DNA of 64,000 nucleotides from NCBI GenBank assembly GCA_023412665.1, contig JAEZCA010000057.1, positions 47,325 to 111,324 of the forward strand. The letters are read 5' to 3'. Position 1 is the stretch's first letter, and each line of letters begins with the position of its first letter. The translations under genes were made by a program, and so were the position numbers. This DNA comes from Bacillota bacterium. GTDB lineage: Bacteria > Bacillota > Clostridia > Acetivibrionales > DTU013. Under the pieces are notes generated by a model, which made no database searches, was not told where the DNA came from, and saw only the letters and a program-made list of their open reading frames with translations. Of this stretch, positions 8,250-16,392 are shown piece by piece.

Positions 8250-9648
8250 CGGAGAAAACTATGAGTCCATTGAGAACCAAAGGGATCTGTTGCTTGAGCA
8301 TGTGTCTGCAAAGCAGCTTGGCAGGGTCTATGGCATTTATACCGATGATAATGTGTCGGGATCGGCGTTCGAGAGAGAAGGCCTGGACAGACTGAAGCAG
8401 GATATATCAGCCGGCAGGATCGATCTGGTGCTGCTGAAGGATCTCTCACGCCTGGGAAGGAACAATGCCAAGACGCTGCAGATGATAGATTACCTTGAAG
8501 AGCGCGGCGTGAGGCTTCTGACTGCGGATGGACGCTACGACAGCCTGCTGGATAATGACACAGTGGGCATCGAGACATGGGTGAACGAGAGGTATGTTCG
8601 TGATATTTCCAGAAAGATCCGTTCATGCCTGCATTTAAAGATACAAAGAGGGGAGTATGTAGGCAGGGCGCCCTTCGGGTATAAAAAATCCGGCAGCGAA
8701 AAAAACAAGCTGGTCATCGACGAGGCCGAGGCTTATATCGTAAGGATCATATATGGCCTCTATATGTCCGGCTCCGGTTATTCCTCCATTTCAAAATACC
8801 TGGAGGAAAGAGGCTACTGCGCCCCCAAGGGTGAGAGATGGAACAGGATAACCGTCAGACGTATACTTTGCTCCCGCGTATATATAGGTGATACTGTACA
8901 GGGTGTCAGTGAAAAGGTAAGCTTTAAGAGCAAAAAGACACGGCGGCTTCCCAAGGAGAACTGGGTCATAACACAAGGCACTCATGAGGCTATAATAGAC
9001 AGGGAAGCATATGAAGAGGTGCAAAGACTAAGAAATTCAAGGAACAGCAGCAAAATCAGCCGGAATAAAGGCCGGCACATATTAAACGGAATTTTGGCCT
9101 GCGGCGATTGCGGCAGCACGATGTACGCAAGAAAACGCAAAAACGGCACGGCATATGTCTGCGGCAATTACTGCAGAAACGGAAGGGGAGCATGTACCAG
9201 TCATTTTATTTATGAAGAAGAAATCGTGCCGCATATTTGTCGCGAGCTGGCCGGGCTGTTTGAACACAGCGAGGAAATATTAGAACTGCAGGAGAGAATA
9301 ATAACTAAGGGCAGCGATGATCGCGATGCTGCATATTCAAGGCTATGCGCTAGGCTGGAATCCGGACGGCGCCAGCAGGAGCTGCTTTACACAGACAGGC
9401 TGGAGGGGAGGATCTCGGAACAGCTTTTTGAAAGGATGAACCTTCAGATGGAAAAAAGGCTGGGTATACTGGAAAGGGAGCTTGATGAGCTGAAAGCAAG
9501 AAATACTCCCTCGAAGGACCTGATGACGTTGGCAAAAGCTGCGGCTGCTATGCTCGCCGGATGTGAATTGACCCACGAGATGGCAGAGACGGCTGTAAGC
9601 AGGATCACTGTGTTTGAGGAAGCTGTTGCTGTTGATTTAAAATACTAA
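8191..9648 (+). CDS. Large serine recombinase
   Basis: A site-specific recombinase of about 485 residues. The N-terminal resolvase domain opens with GIYVRISRDD (the Ser of YVRIS is the nucleophile) and has LVLLKDLSRLGRN typical of the catalytic core. A 'recombinase' DNA-binding domain follows (APFGYKKSG near residue 160), then a zinc ribbon with Cys at CGDCG and at CGNYC/GACTS (about residues 310-340), then a coiled coil (about 380-450). The start is uncertain: the ATG at 8191 has an AAGGAG site 13 bases upstream. Enzymes of this class integrate or excise phages and elements, or rejoin split sporulation genes. Here it sits 0.9 kb from a truncated rpoN, but no attachment-site pair was found by eye. 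Confidence 0.9.
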   Translation: MRSGKLNSIGIYVRISRDDNGENYESIENQRDLLLEHVSAKQLGRVYGIYTDDNVSGSAFEREGLDRLKQDISAGRIDLVLLKDLSRLGRNNAKTLQMIDYLEERGVRLLTADGRYDSLLDNDTVGIETWVNERYVRDISRKIRSCLHLKIQRGEYVGRAPFGYKKSGSEKNKLVIDEAEAYIVRIIYGLYMSGSGYSSISKYLEERGYCAPKGERWNRITVRRILCSRVYIGDTVQGVSEKVSFKSKKTRRLPKENWVITQGTHEAIIDREAYEEVQRLRNSRNSSKISRNKGRHILNGILACGDCGSTMYARKRKNGTAYVCGNYCRNGRGACTSHFIYEEEIVPHICRELAGLFEHSEEILELQERIITKGSDDRDAAYSRLCARLESGRRQQELLYTDRLEGRISEQLFERMNLQMEKRLGILERELDELKARNTPSKDLMTLAKAAAAMLAGCELTHEMAETAVSRITVFEEAVAVDLKY

Positions 9649-9664
9649 ATACTGTAAGATAAGC

Positions 9665-9757
9665 ATGATGATGAGTATTCCTGCGGAAACGCTGCAGAGG
9701 TTTGGAAGAACAATACGCTATAGGTCGATTCGGTATAAATCGGAGGAATTCATATGA
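9665..9757 (+). CDS. Possible 30-residue leader peptide before the lipid kinase
   Basis: A short frame beginning with three ATG codons (9665, 9668, 9671) encodes a basic peptide of about 30 residues (contains PAETLQRFGRTIRYRS). Its stop codon overlaps the ATG of the next gene as ATGA, which would couple translation. It has no clear ribosome site of its own, so it may be chance or the remnant of a longer gene. Confidence 0.25.
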   Translation: MMMSIPAETLQRFGRTIRYRSIRYKSEEFI

Positions 9758-10647
9758 AAAAAGTATTAGTGGTATACAATCCCTTGTCAGGGAATAGGAA
9801 TGTTCCCAAGAAGCTTGATTATATCGTAGGCCGCTTCCTTGAAAAGAATTTGCTGGCCATACCGTTCAGGATGAGCGCGGACAGCGAGCAGAATCTCGAG
9901 AGGATCCTTTCGGAGGAAAAATTCGAGTTTATAGTGGTATCCGGCGGCGACGGATCTGTTAATTTCATCGCCAGCATATTGCTAAAGACAGGCATAAATA
10001 TACCCATAGGGATCATTCCGGCCGGTACATGCAACGATTTCGCCAGAAGCCTGAATATACCCAATGATATGAAGAAGTGTCTGGACATAATATTTGACGG
10101 CCATATATCACAAATAGACGCAGGACTGATCAATAATGAGAAATACTGCCTGAACACCTGTGCCGGAGGCAACTTTGTCGATGTTTCCTACAGCACCAAC
10201 AGCGATCTGAAAAAGAATTTCGGCCCATTGGCATATTATCTTACAGCGCTTGGCGAGCTCACGAATCTAAAATCGGTAAGGCTGAAGCTGACTACTGATG
10301 ACGAGGTCGTCGATGACGATTTTTTGCTGTTTCTCATACTTAATGGAAAGCATGCCGCTGGTTTTTCAAACCTGATCAGCGATGCAGATTTATCTGACGG
10401 CTATATGGACATCCTCCTTGTTAAAAACTGTCCGCATGTAGAGATGGCAGGATTGTTTTTCAAAGTGCTCAACTATGATTTTGTGAATGACAGAAACGTT
10501 AAGTGGCTAAGGACAAAAAAATGTGTCATCGAAGGCAATGCCAGTTTTCATCTCAGTATTGACGGCGAGGAGTGGAAGGGTTTGCCGGTAAGTATCGAAT
10601 TTATAAACAAGATACTTAAAATATACACTCCGGCCAAATCCAACTAG
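9754..10647 (+). CDS. Diacylglycerol kinase family lipid kinase (YegS/DgkB type)
   Basis: A 297-residue cytosolic kinase that phosphorylates a lipid such as diacylglycerol or a relative. Diagnostic segments are VVYNPLSGNRN at residues 6-16, the nucleotide-binding VVSGGDGSVNF near 65-75 and GIIPAGTCNDFARSL near 87-101. The C-terminal half carries the expected LSDGYMDILLV and SIDGEEW stretches. A GGAGGAATTC site precedes the ATG at good spacing. Length and motifs match the family. It stands between the recombinase patch and spoIVA and is probably ordinary core content. Confidence 0.9.
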   Translation: MKKVLVVYNPLSGNRNVPKKLDYIVGRFLEKNLLAIPFRMSADSEQNLERILSEEKFEFIVVSGGDGSVNFIASILLKTGINIPIGIIPAGTCNDFARSLNIPNDMKKCLDIIFDGHISQIDAGLINNEKYCLNTCAGGNFVDVSYSTNSDLKKNFGPLAYYLTALGELTNLKSVRLKLTTDDEVVDDDFLLFLILNGKHAAGFSNLISDADLSDGYMDILLVKNCPHVEMAGLFFKVLNYDFVNDRNVKWLRTKKCVIEGNASFHLSIDGEEWKGLPVSIEFINKILKIYTPAKSN

Positions 10648-10691
10648 CTTATCAGATCTCCCCCCAAAACCCCCTTATCTTTCTTTGTAAT

Positions 10692-10788
10692 AACGAGGTG
10701 AATGATGGACCCCCCGCCTCGTTGAAACGCTTCATTCAAAGAAAATTTTCTACAATCAAAAATTTTTCTTTGAATGAAACGTTATAAT
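10692..10788. repeat. Palindromic element, copy 1 (upstream of spoIVA)
   Basis: Two stacked hairpins: a small one (AACGAGG 10692-10698 with CCTCGTT 10717-10723) and a long near-perfect one with arms at 10726-10749 and 10760-10783 (core TTCAAAGAAAATTTT against AAATTTTTCTTTGAA). The right end runs into TATAAT (10783-10788). Three more copies lie at 12437, 16266 and 48224. Confidence 0.75.
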
Positions 10789-10863
10789 AGAATTTTTCGG
10801 ACATATATATTAATTGTGAATCCCGTTCTTTTTGCATATCCATAGATTAAGGGGGGTTATCGG

Positions 10864-12342
10864 GTGGAAAGATACAGCATATATCAGCAGATAGCTGAGA
10901 GGACGCAAGGTGATATTTATATAGGTGTTGTAGGGCCTGTCAGGACAGGGAAATCAACCTTGATCAAAAGGTTTATGGACTTGTTGGTCATACCGAACAT
11001 AGAAAATGTCTACAGCCGGGAAAGGGCAAAGGACGAACTTCCGCAAAGCGCGACCGGGCGCACAATCATGACAACGGAGCCCAAGTTTGTGCCGAACGAA
11101 GCGGTTGAAATAACGTTGGATGAGGCCCTGAAACTCAAGATCAGAATGGTGGATTGCGTAGGCTATCTGGTAAAGGGAGCATTGGGTTATCTTGAGAATA
11201 ACTCGCCAAGAATGGTGTCCACACCATGGTTTGATTACCAGATCCCGTTTGAGCAGGCTGCTGAACTGGGAACAAAAAAAGTCATCAACGAACATTCCAC
11301 AATAGGCCTTGTCGTCACAACGGACGGCAGTATCACTGATATTGACAGAGAAGACTATGTAGAAGCGGAAAAAAGGGTCATAAATGAGCTGAAAGCAATC
11401 AACAAGCCCTTCGTGATAGTACTGAATTCCGTTATACCAAAGGACGAAGATACTGAAAGACTAAGGCTGGAGCTGGAGGAAAAATACGAGGTCCCGGTCA
11501 TCAGTGTCAACTGTGCCCAGATGCACAGTGAAGATATGGCTGCGATAATGGAACGCATACTTTATGAATTCCCTGTGTGTGAAATAGGAATCAACCTGCC
11601 CAGATGGGTCGAAGCCCTTGAACAGGATCACTGGCTGAGGGTCGACATGCTCCAGGCCATCAGGGATACACTCAATGGCGTTCAGAAGATACGTGAAGCG
11701 AAGGCTGCCGTATCAGGATTTTCAGAGTATGAATTCATAAAGAAGGCCGATCTGGCTGAAATCAATGCCGGCGTCGGAAATATGCTGATAAATATGGAAA
11801 CTCCTGAGAATCTGTTCTTTAGCGTGCTCAGTGACACAACAGGCCTGCGCATAGAAGGCGAGCACATGCTTATCAGCCTGATGAAGGATCTTGCCAGGAT
11901 CAAGAAGGAATATGAAAGAGTGGAGTTCGCGCTGCATGAAGTCAAGCTGAAGGGATACGGTGTGGTGACTCCGCAGATGGAAGAGATGACGCTGGATGAG
12001 CCTGAGATAATCAAGCAGGGGAACCGCTTTGGAGTCAAGCTGAAAGCTTCTGCTCCATCTGTCCACATGATCAGGGCGGATATCGAGACGGAGATAGCGC
12101 CCCTTGTCGGCACCGAGAAGCAGTCGGAGGAGTTGGTCAATTATCTGCTCAAGGAATTCGAAAATGAGCCGGGTAAGATATGGGAATCCAATATATTCGG
12201 CAAATCACTCCATGAGCTTGTCAGCGAGGGCTTGCACAACAAGCTTCTCAGGATGCCGGAGGATGCCCAGCTGAAGCTGCAGGAGACGCTCCAGAGGATC
12301 ATAAACGAGGGCAGCGGCGGCCTGATCTGTATAATACTGTAA
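10864..12342 (+). CDS. spoIVA: Stage IV sporulation protein A (spore coat ATPase)
   Basis: SpoIVA polymerises with ATP hydrolysis on the forespore surface and is the base layer of the spore coat in the mother cell. The 492-residue product matches the family over its length. It has a Walker A motif GPVRTGKST at residues 24-32, the conserved PQSATGRTIMTTEPKFVP stretch, and the conserved C-terminal end GGLICIIL that anchors it to the membrane protein SpoVM-marked surface. The GTG start follows an AAGGGGGG site. A palindromic element lies in the upstream gap and a terminator follows. No convincing sigma-E promoter was found by eye, although sigma-E control is expected for this gene. Confidence 0.97.
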   Translation: MERYSIYQQIAERTQGDIYIGVVGPVRTGKSTLIKRFMDLLVIPNIENVYSRERAKDELPQSATGRTIMTTEPKFVPNEAVEITLDEALKLKIRMVDCVGYLVKGALGYLENNSPRMVSTPWFDYQIPFEQAAELGTKKVINEHSTIGLVVTTDGSITDIDREDYVEAEKRVINELKAINKPFVIVLNSVIPKDEDTERLRLELEEKYEVPVISVNCAQMHSEDMAAIMERILYEFPVCEIGINLPRWVEALEQDHWLRVDMLQAIRDTLNGVQKIREAKAAVSGFSEYEFIKKADLAEINAGVGNMLINMETPENLFFSVLSDTTGLRIEGEHMLISLMKDLARIKKEYERVEFALHEVKLKGYGVVTPQMEEMTLDEPEIIKQGNRFGVKLKASAPSVHMIRADIETEIAPLVGTEKQSEELVNYLLKEFENEPGKIWESNIFGKSLHELVSEGLHNKLLRMPEDAQLKLQETLQRIINEGSGGLICIIL

Positions 12343-12351
12343 TAGGTTAGG

Positions 12352-12405
12352 GGACGCTTCTCAGCTAACGAGGCCCAGCTCCGTGCACAGAAGCGTCCTT
12401 TTTCT
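12352..12405 (+). terminator. Terminator after spoIVA
   Basis: A 10-bp perfect stem (GGACGCTTCT 12352-12361 with AGAAGCGTCC 12389-12398) is followed by TTTTTCTTTT. Confidence 0.85.
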
Positions 12406-12436
12406 TTTCATATCGCTTTTGCTTTAGAACTATATA

Positions 12437-12526
12437 AACGCATCATTTAAAGAAAAATTTTCGATTAGGCGATAATTTACTCCGCAAATTACGCTTAGTA
12501 GAAAATTTTTCTTTGAACGATGCGTT
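12437..12526. repeat. Palindromic element, copy 2 (upstream of pgcA)
   Basis: Arms at 12437-12462 (AACGCATCATTTAAAG start) and 12501-12526 (ends CTTTGAACGATGCGTT) form a long imperfect palindrome around a ~38-bp centre with the sequence GGCGATAATTTAC. The ends TATAAACG and CGTTATAA are mutually inverted. The same centre occurs in copy 4 in the opposite orientation. Confidence 0.75.
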
Positions 12527-12614
12527 ATAAACACACCTGTCTAAAATCTGTTTCTTTTTATTGTTCTGTGGTAAAATAATCAAAGTAATATTGCAGAATA
12601 TTTGGAGGATGGAT

Positions 12615-14354
12615 ATGGATAGTAGGACATTATTTAATTTCTGGCTGCAGAATGATTATTTTGATGAAGGAACAAAGAGGGAACTGGAGCAGATAAAAGA
12701 CGATCCCGAAGAAATAGAAGAGAGGTTTTACAAGGAGCTTGATTTTGGTACCGGGGGCTTAAGGGGAATTATCGGAGCAGGTACCAACAGGATAAATATA
12801 TATACTGTGAGGAAGGCATCACAAGGCTTGGCCAATTACCTTCTTAAGAACATAAGGGCTGCATCGTCACGCGGCGTAGCCATAGCATATGATTCAAGGA
12901 ACATGTCTCCCCAATTCGCCATGGAAGCTGCAAAGGTATTTGCCGCCAATGGGATTATTGCTTATCTTTTCGATGAACTTCGTCCTACTCCGGAGCTTTC
13001 ATTCGCAGTCAGACATCTCGGAGCAGCTGCAGGCATAGTAATCACTGCCAGCCACAACCCCAAACAGTACAACGGCTACAAGGTATATGGCGAGGATGGC
13101 GGCCAGCTGCCGCTGGAGGGTTCGGAAGCGGTTTTAAGTGAAATCAACGGTATCAATGATATAACAGTCATAAAGCCTGCGGATGAGCAGGAAGCTTTTG
13201 AAAAAGGCCTTATACGCGTGATTGGCAGGGAAGTGGATGATGCTTATATTAACTCCCTTAAAACTCTCAGAGTGAACCCGGAAGAGGTGAAAAAGGCTGC
13301 CGGATCAATGAAGATAGTTTATACTCCGCTTCATGGTGCGGGAAACAAGCCTGTAAGGAGGATATTGGATGAAACAGGCTTTAAAAACGTGCTTGTTGTC
13401 AAGGAGCAGGAACTCCCTGATCCCGGGTTCAGCACTGTTAAATATCCAAATCCTGAGGAAAGGGATGCATTCAAGCTTGCGATAGAACTGGCAGAAAAGG
13501 AAAATGTCGATCTGATAATAGGTACAGATCCGGACTGTGACAGAATCGGGGTCGTAGTCAGAAATTCAGCCGGAGAATACGCGGTGCTTACAGGCAACCA
13601 GACCGGCTGTCTTCTGATGGAATATATACTGTCCCAGAAAAAAGACACAGGCTCTCTTCCGGAAAACGGATTCGTAGTCAAAACAATAGTCACCAGTGAA
13701 TTGTCAAGAAGGATCGCAGCCAATTATAATGTGGAACTGATAGAAGTGCTCACAGGCTTTAAGTTCATCGGAGAAAAGATAAAGGAGCTTGATGAGACCG
13801 GCATAAAGAAATATCTCTTTGGTTTTGAAGAGAGTTACGGATACCTGGCCGGTACCTTTGCTAGGGATAAGGATGCAGTCGTTGCAAGCATGCTTATCGG
13901 TGAGATGGCCGCATATTATAGAAACAGAGGTATGTCGCTGTACGAAGGACTACAGGAGGTATTCAAAAAATACGGATATTTTATTGAAGGTATAACTTCA
14001 TTTACACTTGAGGGCAAGGAAGGGATCGAAAAGATAGGTAGTGCGATGGAAGCATTGAGGGCGCGGAAATCGGACCGCTTTGGAGATTGCAGCCTGAAAG
14101 CCGTAAGGGATTACAAGGCGAAGGTAAGAACGGTAGTAGCTGACGGAAGCAGTGAAATACTGGATCTGCCTGCATCAAATGTACTGTACTATGAATTGGA
14201 CGACGGCTCCTGGTTCTGTATAAGGCCTTCAGGCACAGAACCCAAAATAAAGATATATTATGGCGTATCCGAAGCTTCATTGGAAAAAGCGCAAAATAAG
14301 CTTGACCATATAAAAGAGAGTGTAACCGGTATAATCAAGGAACTCTTGTGCTAG
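12615..14354 (+). CDS. pgcA: Phosphoglucomutase / phosphomannomutase (PgcA type)
   Basis: A 579-residue alpha-D-phosphohexomutase that interconverts glucose-6-phosphate and glucose-1-phosphate, feeding UDP-glucose and cell envelope polymers. The four family loops are all present: the catalytic phosphoserine in TASHNPKQYNG (near residue 145), the metal-binding GTDPDCDRIG (near 304), the sugar-binding GFEESYGYL (near 403) and the phosphate-binding RPSGTEPKIKIY near the end. The ATG at 12615 has a GGAGG site 6 bases upstream; the ATG at 12609 touches that site and is less likely. Symbol assigned by analogy to Bacillus PgcA. Confidence 0.92.
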   Translation: MDSRTLFNFWLQNDYFDEGTKRELEQIKDDPEEIEERFYKELDFGTGGLRGIIGAGTNRINIYTVRKASQGLANYLLKNIRAASSRGVAIAYDSRNMSPQFAMEAAKVFAANGIIAYLFDELRPTPELSFAVRHLGAAAGIVITASHNPKQYNGYKVYGEDGGQLPLEGSEAVLSEINGINDITVIKPADEQEAFEKGLIRVIGREVDDAYINSLKTLRVNPEEVKKAAGSMKIVYTPLHGAGNKPVRRILDETGFKNVLVVKEQELPDPGFSTVKYPNPEERDAFKLAIELAEKENVDLIIGTDPDCDRIGVVVRNSAGEYAVLTGNQTGCLLMEYILSQKKDTGSLPENGFVVKTIVTSELSRRIAANYNVELIEVLTGFKFIGEKIKELDETGIKKYLFGFEESYGYLAGTFARDKDAVVASMLIGEMAAYYRNRGMSLYEGLQEVFKKYGYFIEGITSFTLEGKEGIEKIGSAMEALRARKSDRFGDCSLKAVRDYKAKVRTVVADGSSEILDLPASNVLYYELDDGSWFCIRPSGTEPKIKIYYGVSEASLEKAQNKLDHIKESVTGIIKELLC

Positions 14355-14355
14355 A

Positions 14356-15009
14356 TCATCCGGCAGGCCTTATGGAAGACCGGTGATTGTCATACGCATA
14401 TTCAAGTTTAATGTTCATGCTGGGGCAGGGTGAGCTGACATCATAATCACCCTGTCTTTTGCATCTCCTGTAAAGGTCATAATCAATGGAAGCACAGATA
14501 TAGCATGGCCTGCTGCCGTATAAAATGCCATTCTCCAAACCTTCCAGCGCCTCATAATTGTGTATGGTGATCGATGAAAACAGGAAATGCAGATTTCTGA
14601 AATACTGTTTTTTAGGCAGGCGTTCAAAGCTGCTGCAGGTTTTCATGAAGTACCAGGGTTTGGGCAGAGTACCATTGCTGTCAGAGGAAATCGTATCTTC
14701 ATATAATATATCCGGAAGCGGCAGATAACAATTGTCATAAGTACCTTTGCTGCATATGAGGCAGTATCTATGATACTCTGATTTGATCAGATTGCAGCAG
14801 AACAGACAATTTGTGTTTTTAGCTGTGACATGCTTGCAGTACAACCCGGGTTTGAAGGATCTGTGAAAATAAATAATATACTTGATATCGTCTGACAGCA
14901 GGCTGCCAGGCCTGAATGACAATAGCGCCCTGACCGCCATGCTGATAAAATTGACGACTTTATTGATGAAATAAGGCTTTTTAATATTTATAACAGATGG
15001 TCCAATCAT
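14356..15009 (-). CDS. Unknown cysteine-rich protein
   Basis: A 217-residue product with no recognised family. A cluster of Cys around residues 58-85 (CKHV..., CLFCC, CLIC) suggests a metal site, and further Cys occur at CYICASIDYD and CKRQ near the end. It converges on pgcA with one base between the stop codons. A GGTGAG ribosome-site-like sequence precedes the ATG. No competing frame covers the opposite strand, which supports it as coding, but no homologue is known to me. Confidence 0.5.
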   Translation of the reverse strand: MIGPSVINIKKPYFINKVVNFISMAVRALLSFRPGSLLSDDIKYIIYFHRSFKPGLYCKHVTAKNTNCLFCCNLIKSEYHRYCLICSKGTYDNCYLPLPDILYEDTISSDSNGTLPKPWYFMKTCSSFERLPKKQYFRNLHFLFSSITIHNYEALEGLENGILYGSRPCYICASIDYDLYRRCKRQGDYDVSSPCPSMNIKLEYAYDNHRSSIRPAG

Positions 15010-15139
15010 ATGCTCACCAACTAATTTTTAATATATGCATAATACCATAAATTAACAGTAAAAGCATATATTTCCCAAGCGTATGAGGTCATGTATTTAT
15101 TCAATATTAAGATATTTTTTTTCATTTATTTGGATGTAT

Positions 15140-15168
15140 GAAGGATTTTATCCTAGTTTGTCGAATAA
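15140..15168 (+). promoter_or_regulatory. Sigma-H-type promoter overlapping a Spo0A box
   Basis: GAAGGATTT (15140-15148), 11 bases, then GTCGAATAA (15160-15168) match the sigma-H consensus RnAGGAwww-N11-RnnGAATww at every fixed position. TTTGTCGAA at 15157-15165 is also an exact Spo0A box. The HD-GYP gene starts 35 bases downstream, so control at sporulation onset is likely. Confidence 0.65.
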
Positions 15169-15202
15169 TCTATAAAGTCAAGGCATATCAATGGAGGATT
15201 AA

Positions 15203-16267
15203 ATGCGCAGAGTATGTGTCGACTCTATACCTGTCGGTGTAAAGCTGGCCCGGACTATATTCAGTTCTGATGGCGGGGTTCTGCTTACAGAGGGTATTGA
15301 ACTGAGAGAAAGCTATGTTGAACAGCTCAAAAAACGTGGTATTACTGAAGTGTACCTGAATGATGAAATCTCTGAAGGAATCAGGGTATCTGATGTAGTT
15401 AATGAGGAAACGCGCAACGAAGCGGTTGTACTCGTTAAAAAAATGATGACCGGCTATAATTTTTCCGCGACTGAAGATGTCGAAAAAGTTAAAGTAATGG
15501 TCAACAAGATAATAGATGAACTAATATGTAATAATGATATCCTTTATAATCTAACTGAAATTAAAACGGTCGATGATTATACGTTTGAGCACTCTGTCAA
15601 TGTATGCATTCTTTCACTTATCACGGGAATCGGACTAGGCTTTGATACGGAAAGGCTCAAGGAGCTCGGGACCGGTGCGATGCTGCATGATATTGGAAAG
15701 CTGTTCATTCCCAGCGATATATTAAAGAAACCCTCACAGCTGACGGTTGATGAATTCGAGGAAATAAAAAAGCATACAATACTTGGATATGATTTATTGA
15801 AAAAAAGCGACAGATTGAGCATGACATCTGCATATATAGCATTAGGGCACCACGAAAGATATGACGGCAGCGGGTATCCACTTCATTTAAAAAATGAAAG
15901 CATACAGATTTTTGCCAGGATCGTGGCGATAGCTGATGTATATGATGCTCTGACTTCAGACCGTGTTTACAGAAAAAAACTTAAGCCAAATGAAGTATAT
16001 GAATATATCACTTCTCTTGGGATATATCATTTCGATCCCAAAGTGGTGGAAAGCTTTGTCAGGTATGTCACTGTGTATCCTGTGGGAACAGGCGTACTGC
16101 TCAATACAAAAGAACGTGCCATAGTTGTCAGGGATAGCAGGAGCATGCCTACCAGACCATTGGTGCGCATAGTATACGATGATAAAATGCAGCGTCTGGC
16201 ATTGCCCAGGGAAATCGACCTTTCTGAACAGTCAGGCATTTTCATTATCAGCAGTTGTGAGTTATAA
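15203..16267 (+). CDS. HD-GYP domain protein (probable cyclic-di-nucleotide phosphodiesterase)
   Basis: A 354-residue cytosolic protein. An N-terminal domain (1-110, of the kind often found before HD-GYP in Clostridia) precedes the HD-GYP domain. Its motifs are visible: a first His in FEHSVNV near residue 129, the metal pair HDIGK near 161, HHERYDGSGYP near 213 with the GYP signature, and ADVYDALTSDRVYR near 246. The family hydrolyses c-di-GMP or related nucleotides. The usual metal and GYP residues look intact. GGAGG lies 7 bases before the ATG. A sigma-H-like promoter suggests a role around entry into sporulation. Substrate not determinable here. Confidence 0.9.
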   Translation: MRRVCVDSIPVGVKLARTIFSSDGGVLLTEGIELRESYVEQLKKRGITEVYLNDEISEGIRVSDVVNEETRNEAVVLVKKMMTGYNFSATEDVEKVKVMVNKIIDELICNNDILYNLTEIKTVDDYTFEHSVNVCILSLITGIGLGFDTERLKELGTGAMLHDIGKLFIPSDILKKPSQLTVDEFEEIKKHTILGYDLLKKSDRLSMTSAYIALGHHERYDGSGYPLHLKNESIQIFARIVAIADVYDALTSDRVYRKKLKPNEVYEYITSLGIYHFDPKVVESFVRYVTVYPVGTGVLLNTKERAIVVRDSRSMPTRPLVRIVYDDKMQRLALPREIDLSEQSGIFIISSCEL

Positions 16268-16375
16268 CGAGGCGATAGATGGGCCCCCCAGCCCCACCTC
16301 TATACGTATTTTCACTTCAATTCAAAGAAAATTTTTCTGCAAACAAAAAATTTCTTTGAATTGAAGTGTTATAAT
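16266..16375. repeat. Palindromic element, copy 3 (between HD-GYP gene and dnaE)
   Basis: It begins with AACGAGG at 16266, overlapping the stop codon of the HD-GYP gene. Long arms at 16313-16336 (CACTTCAATTCAAAG start) and 16345-16368 (ends CTTTGAATTGAAGTG) form a palindrome. TATAAT follows at 16370-16375, only 17 bases before the dnaE start codon. Confidence 0.75.
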
Positions 16376-16392
16376 GGTAATGAGGTGTTATT

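Noticed and set aside
10796..10860. Sigma-E promoter of spoIVA
   Set aside because: CATATCCAT near 10837 resembles the -10 but differs at two positions and no -35 fits at the right distance.
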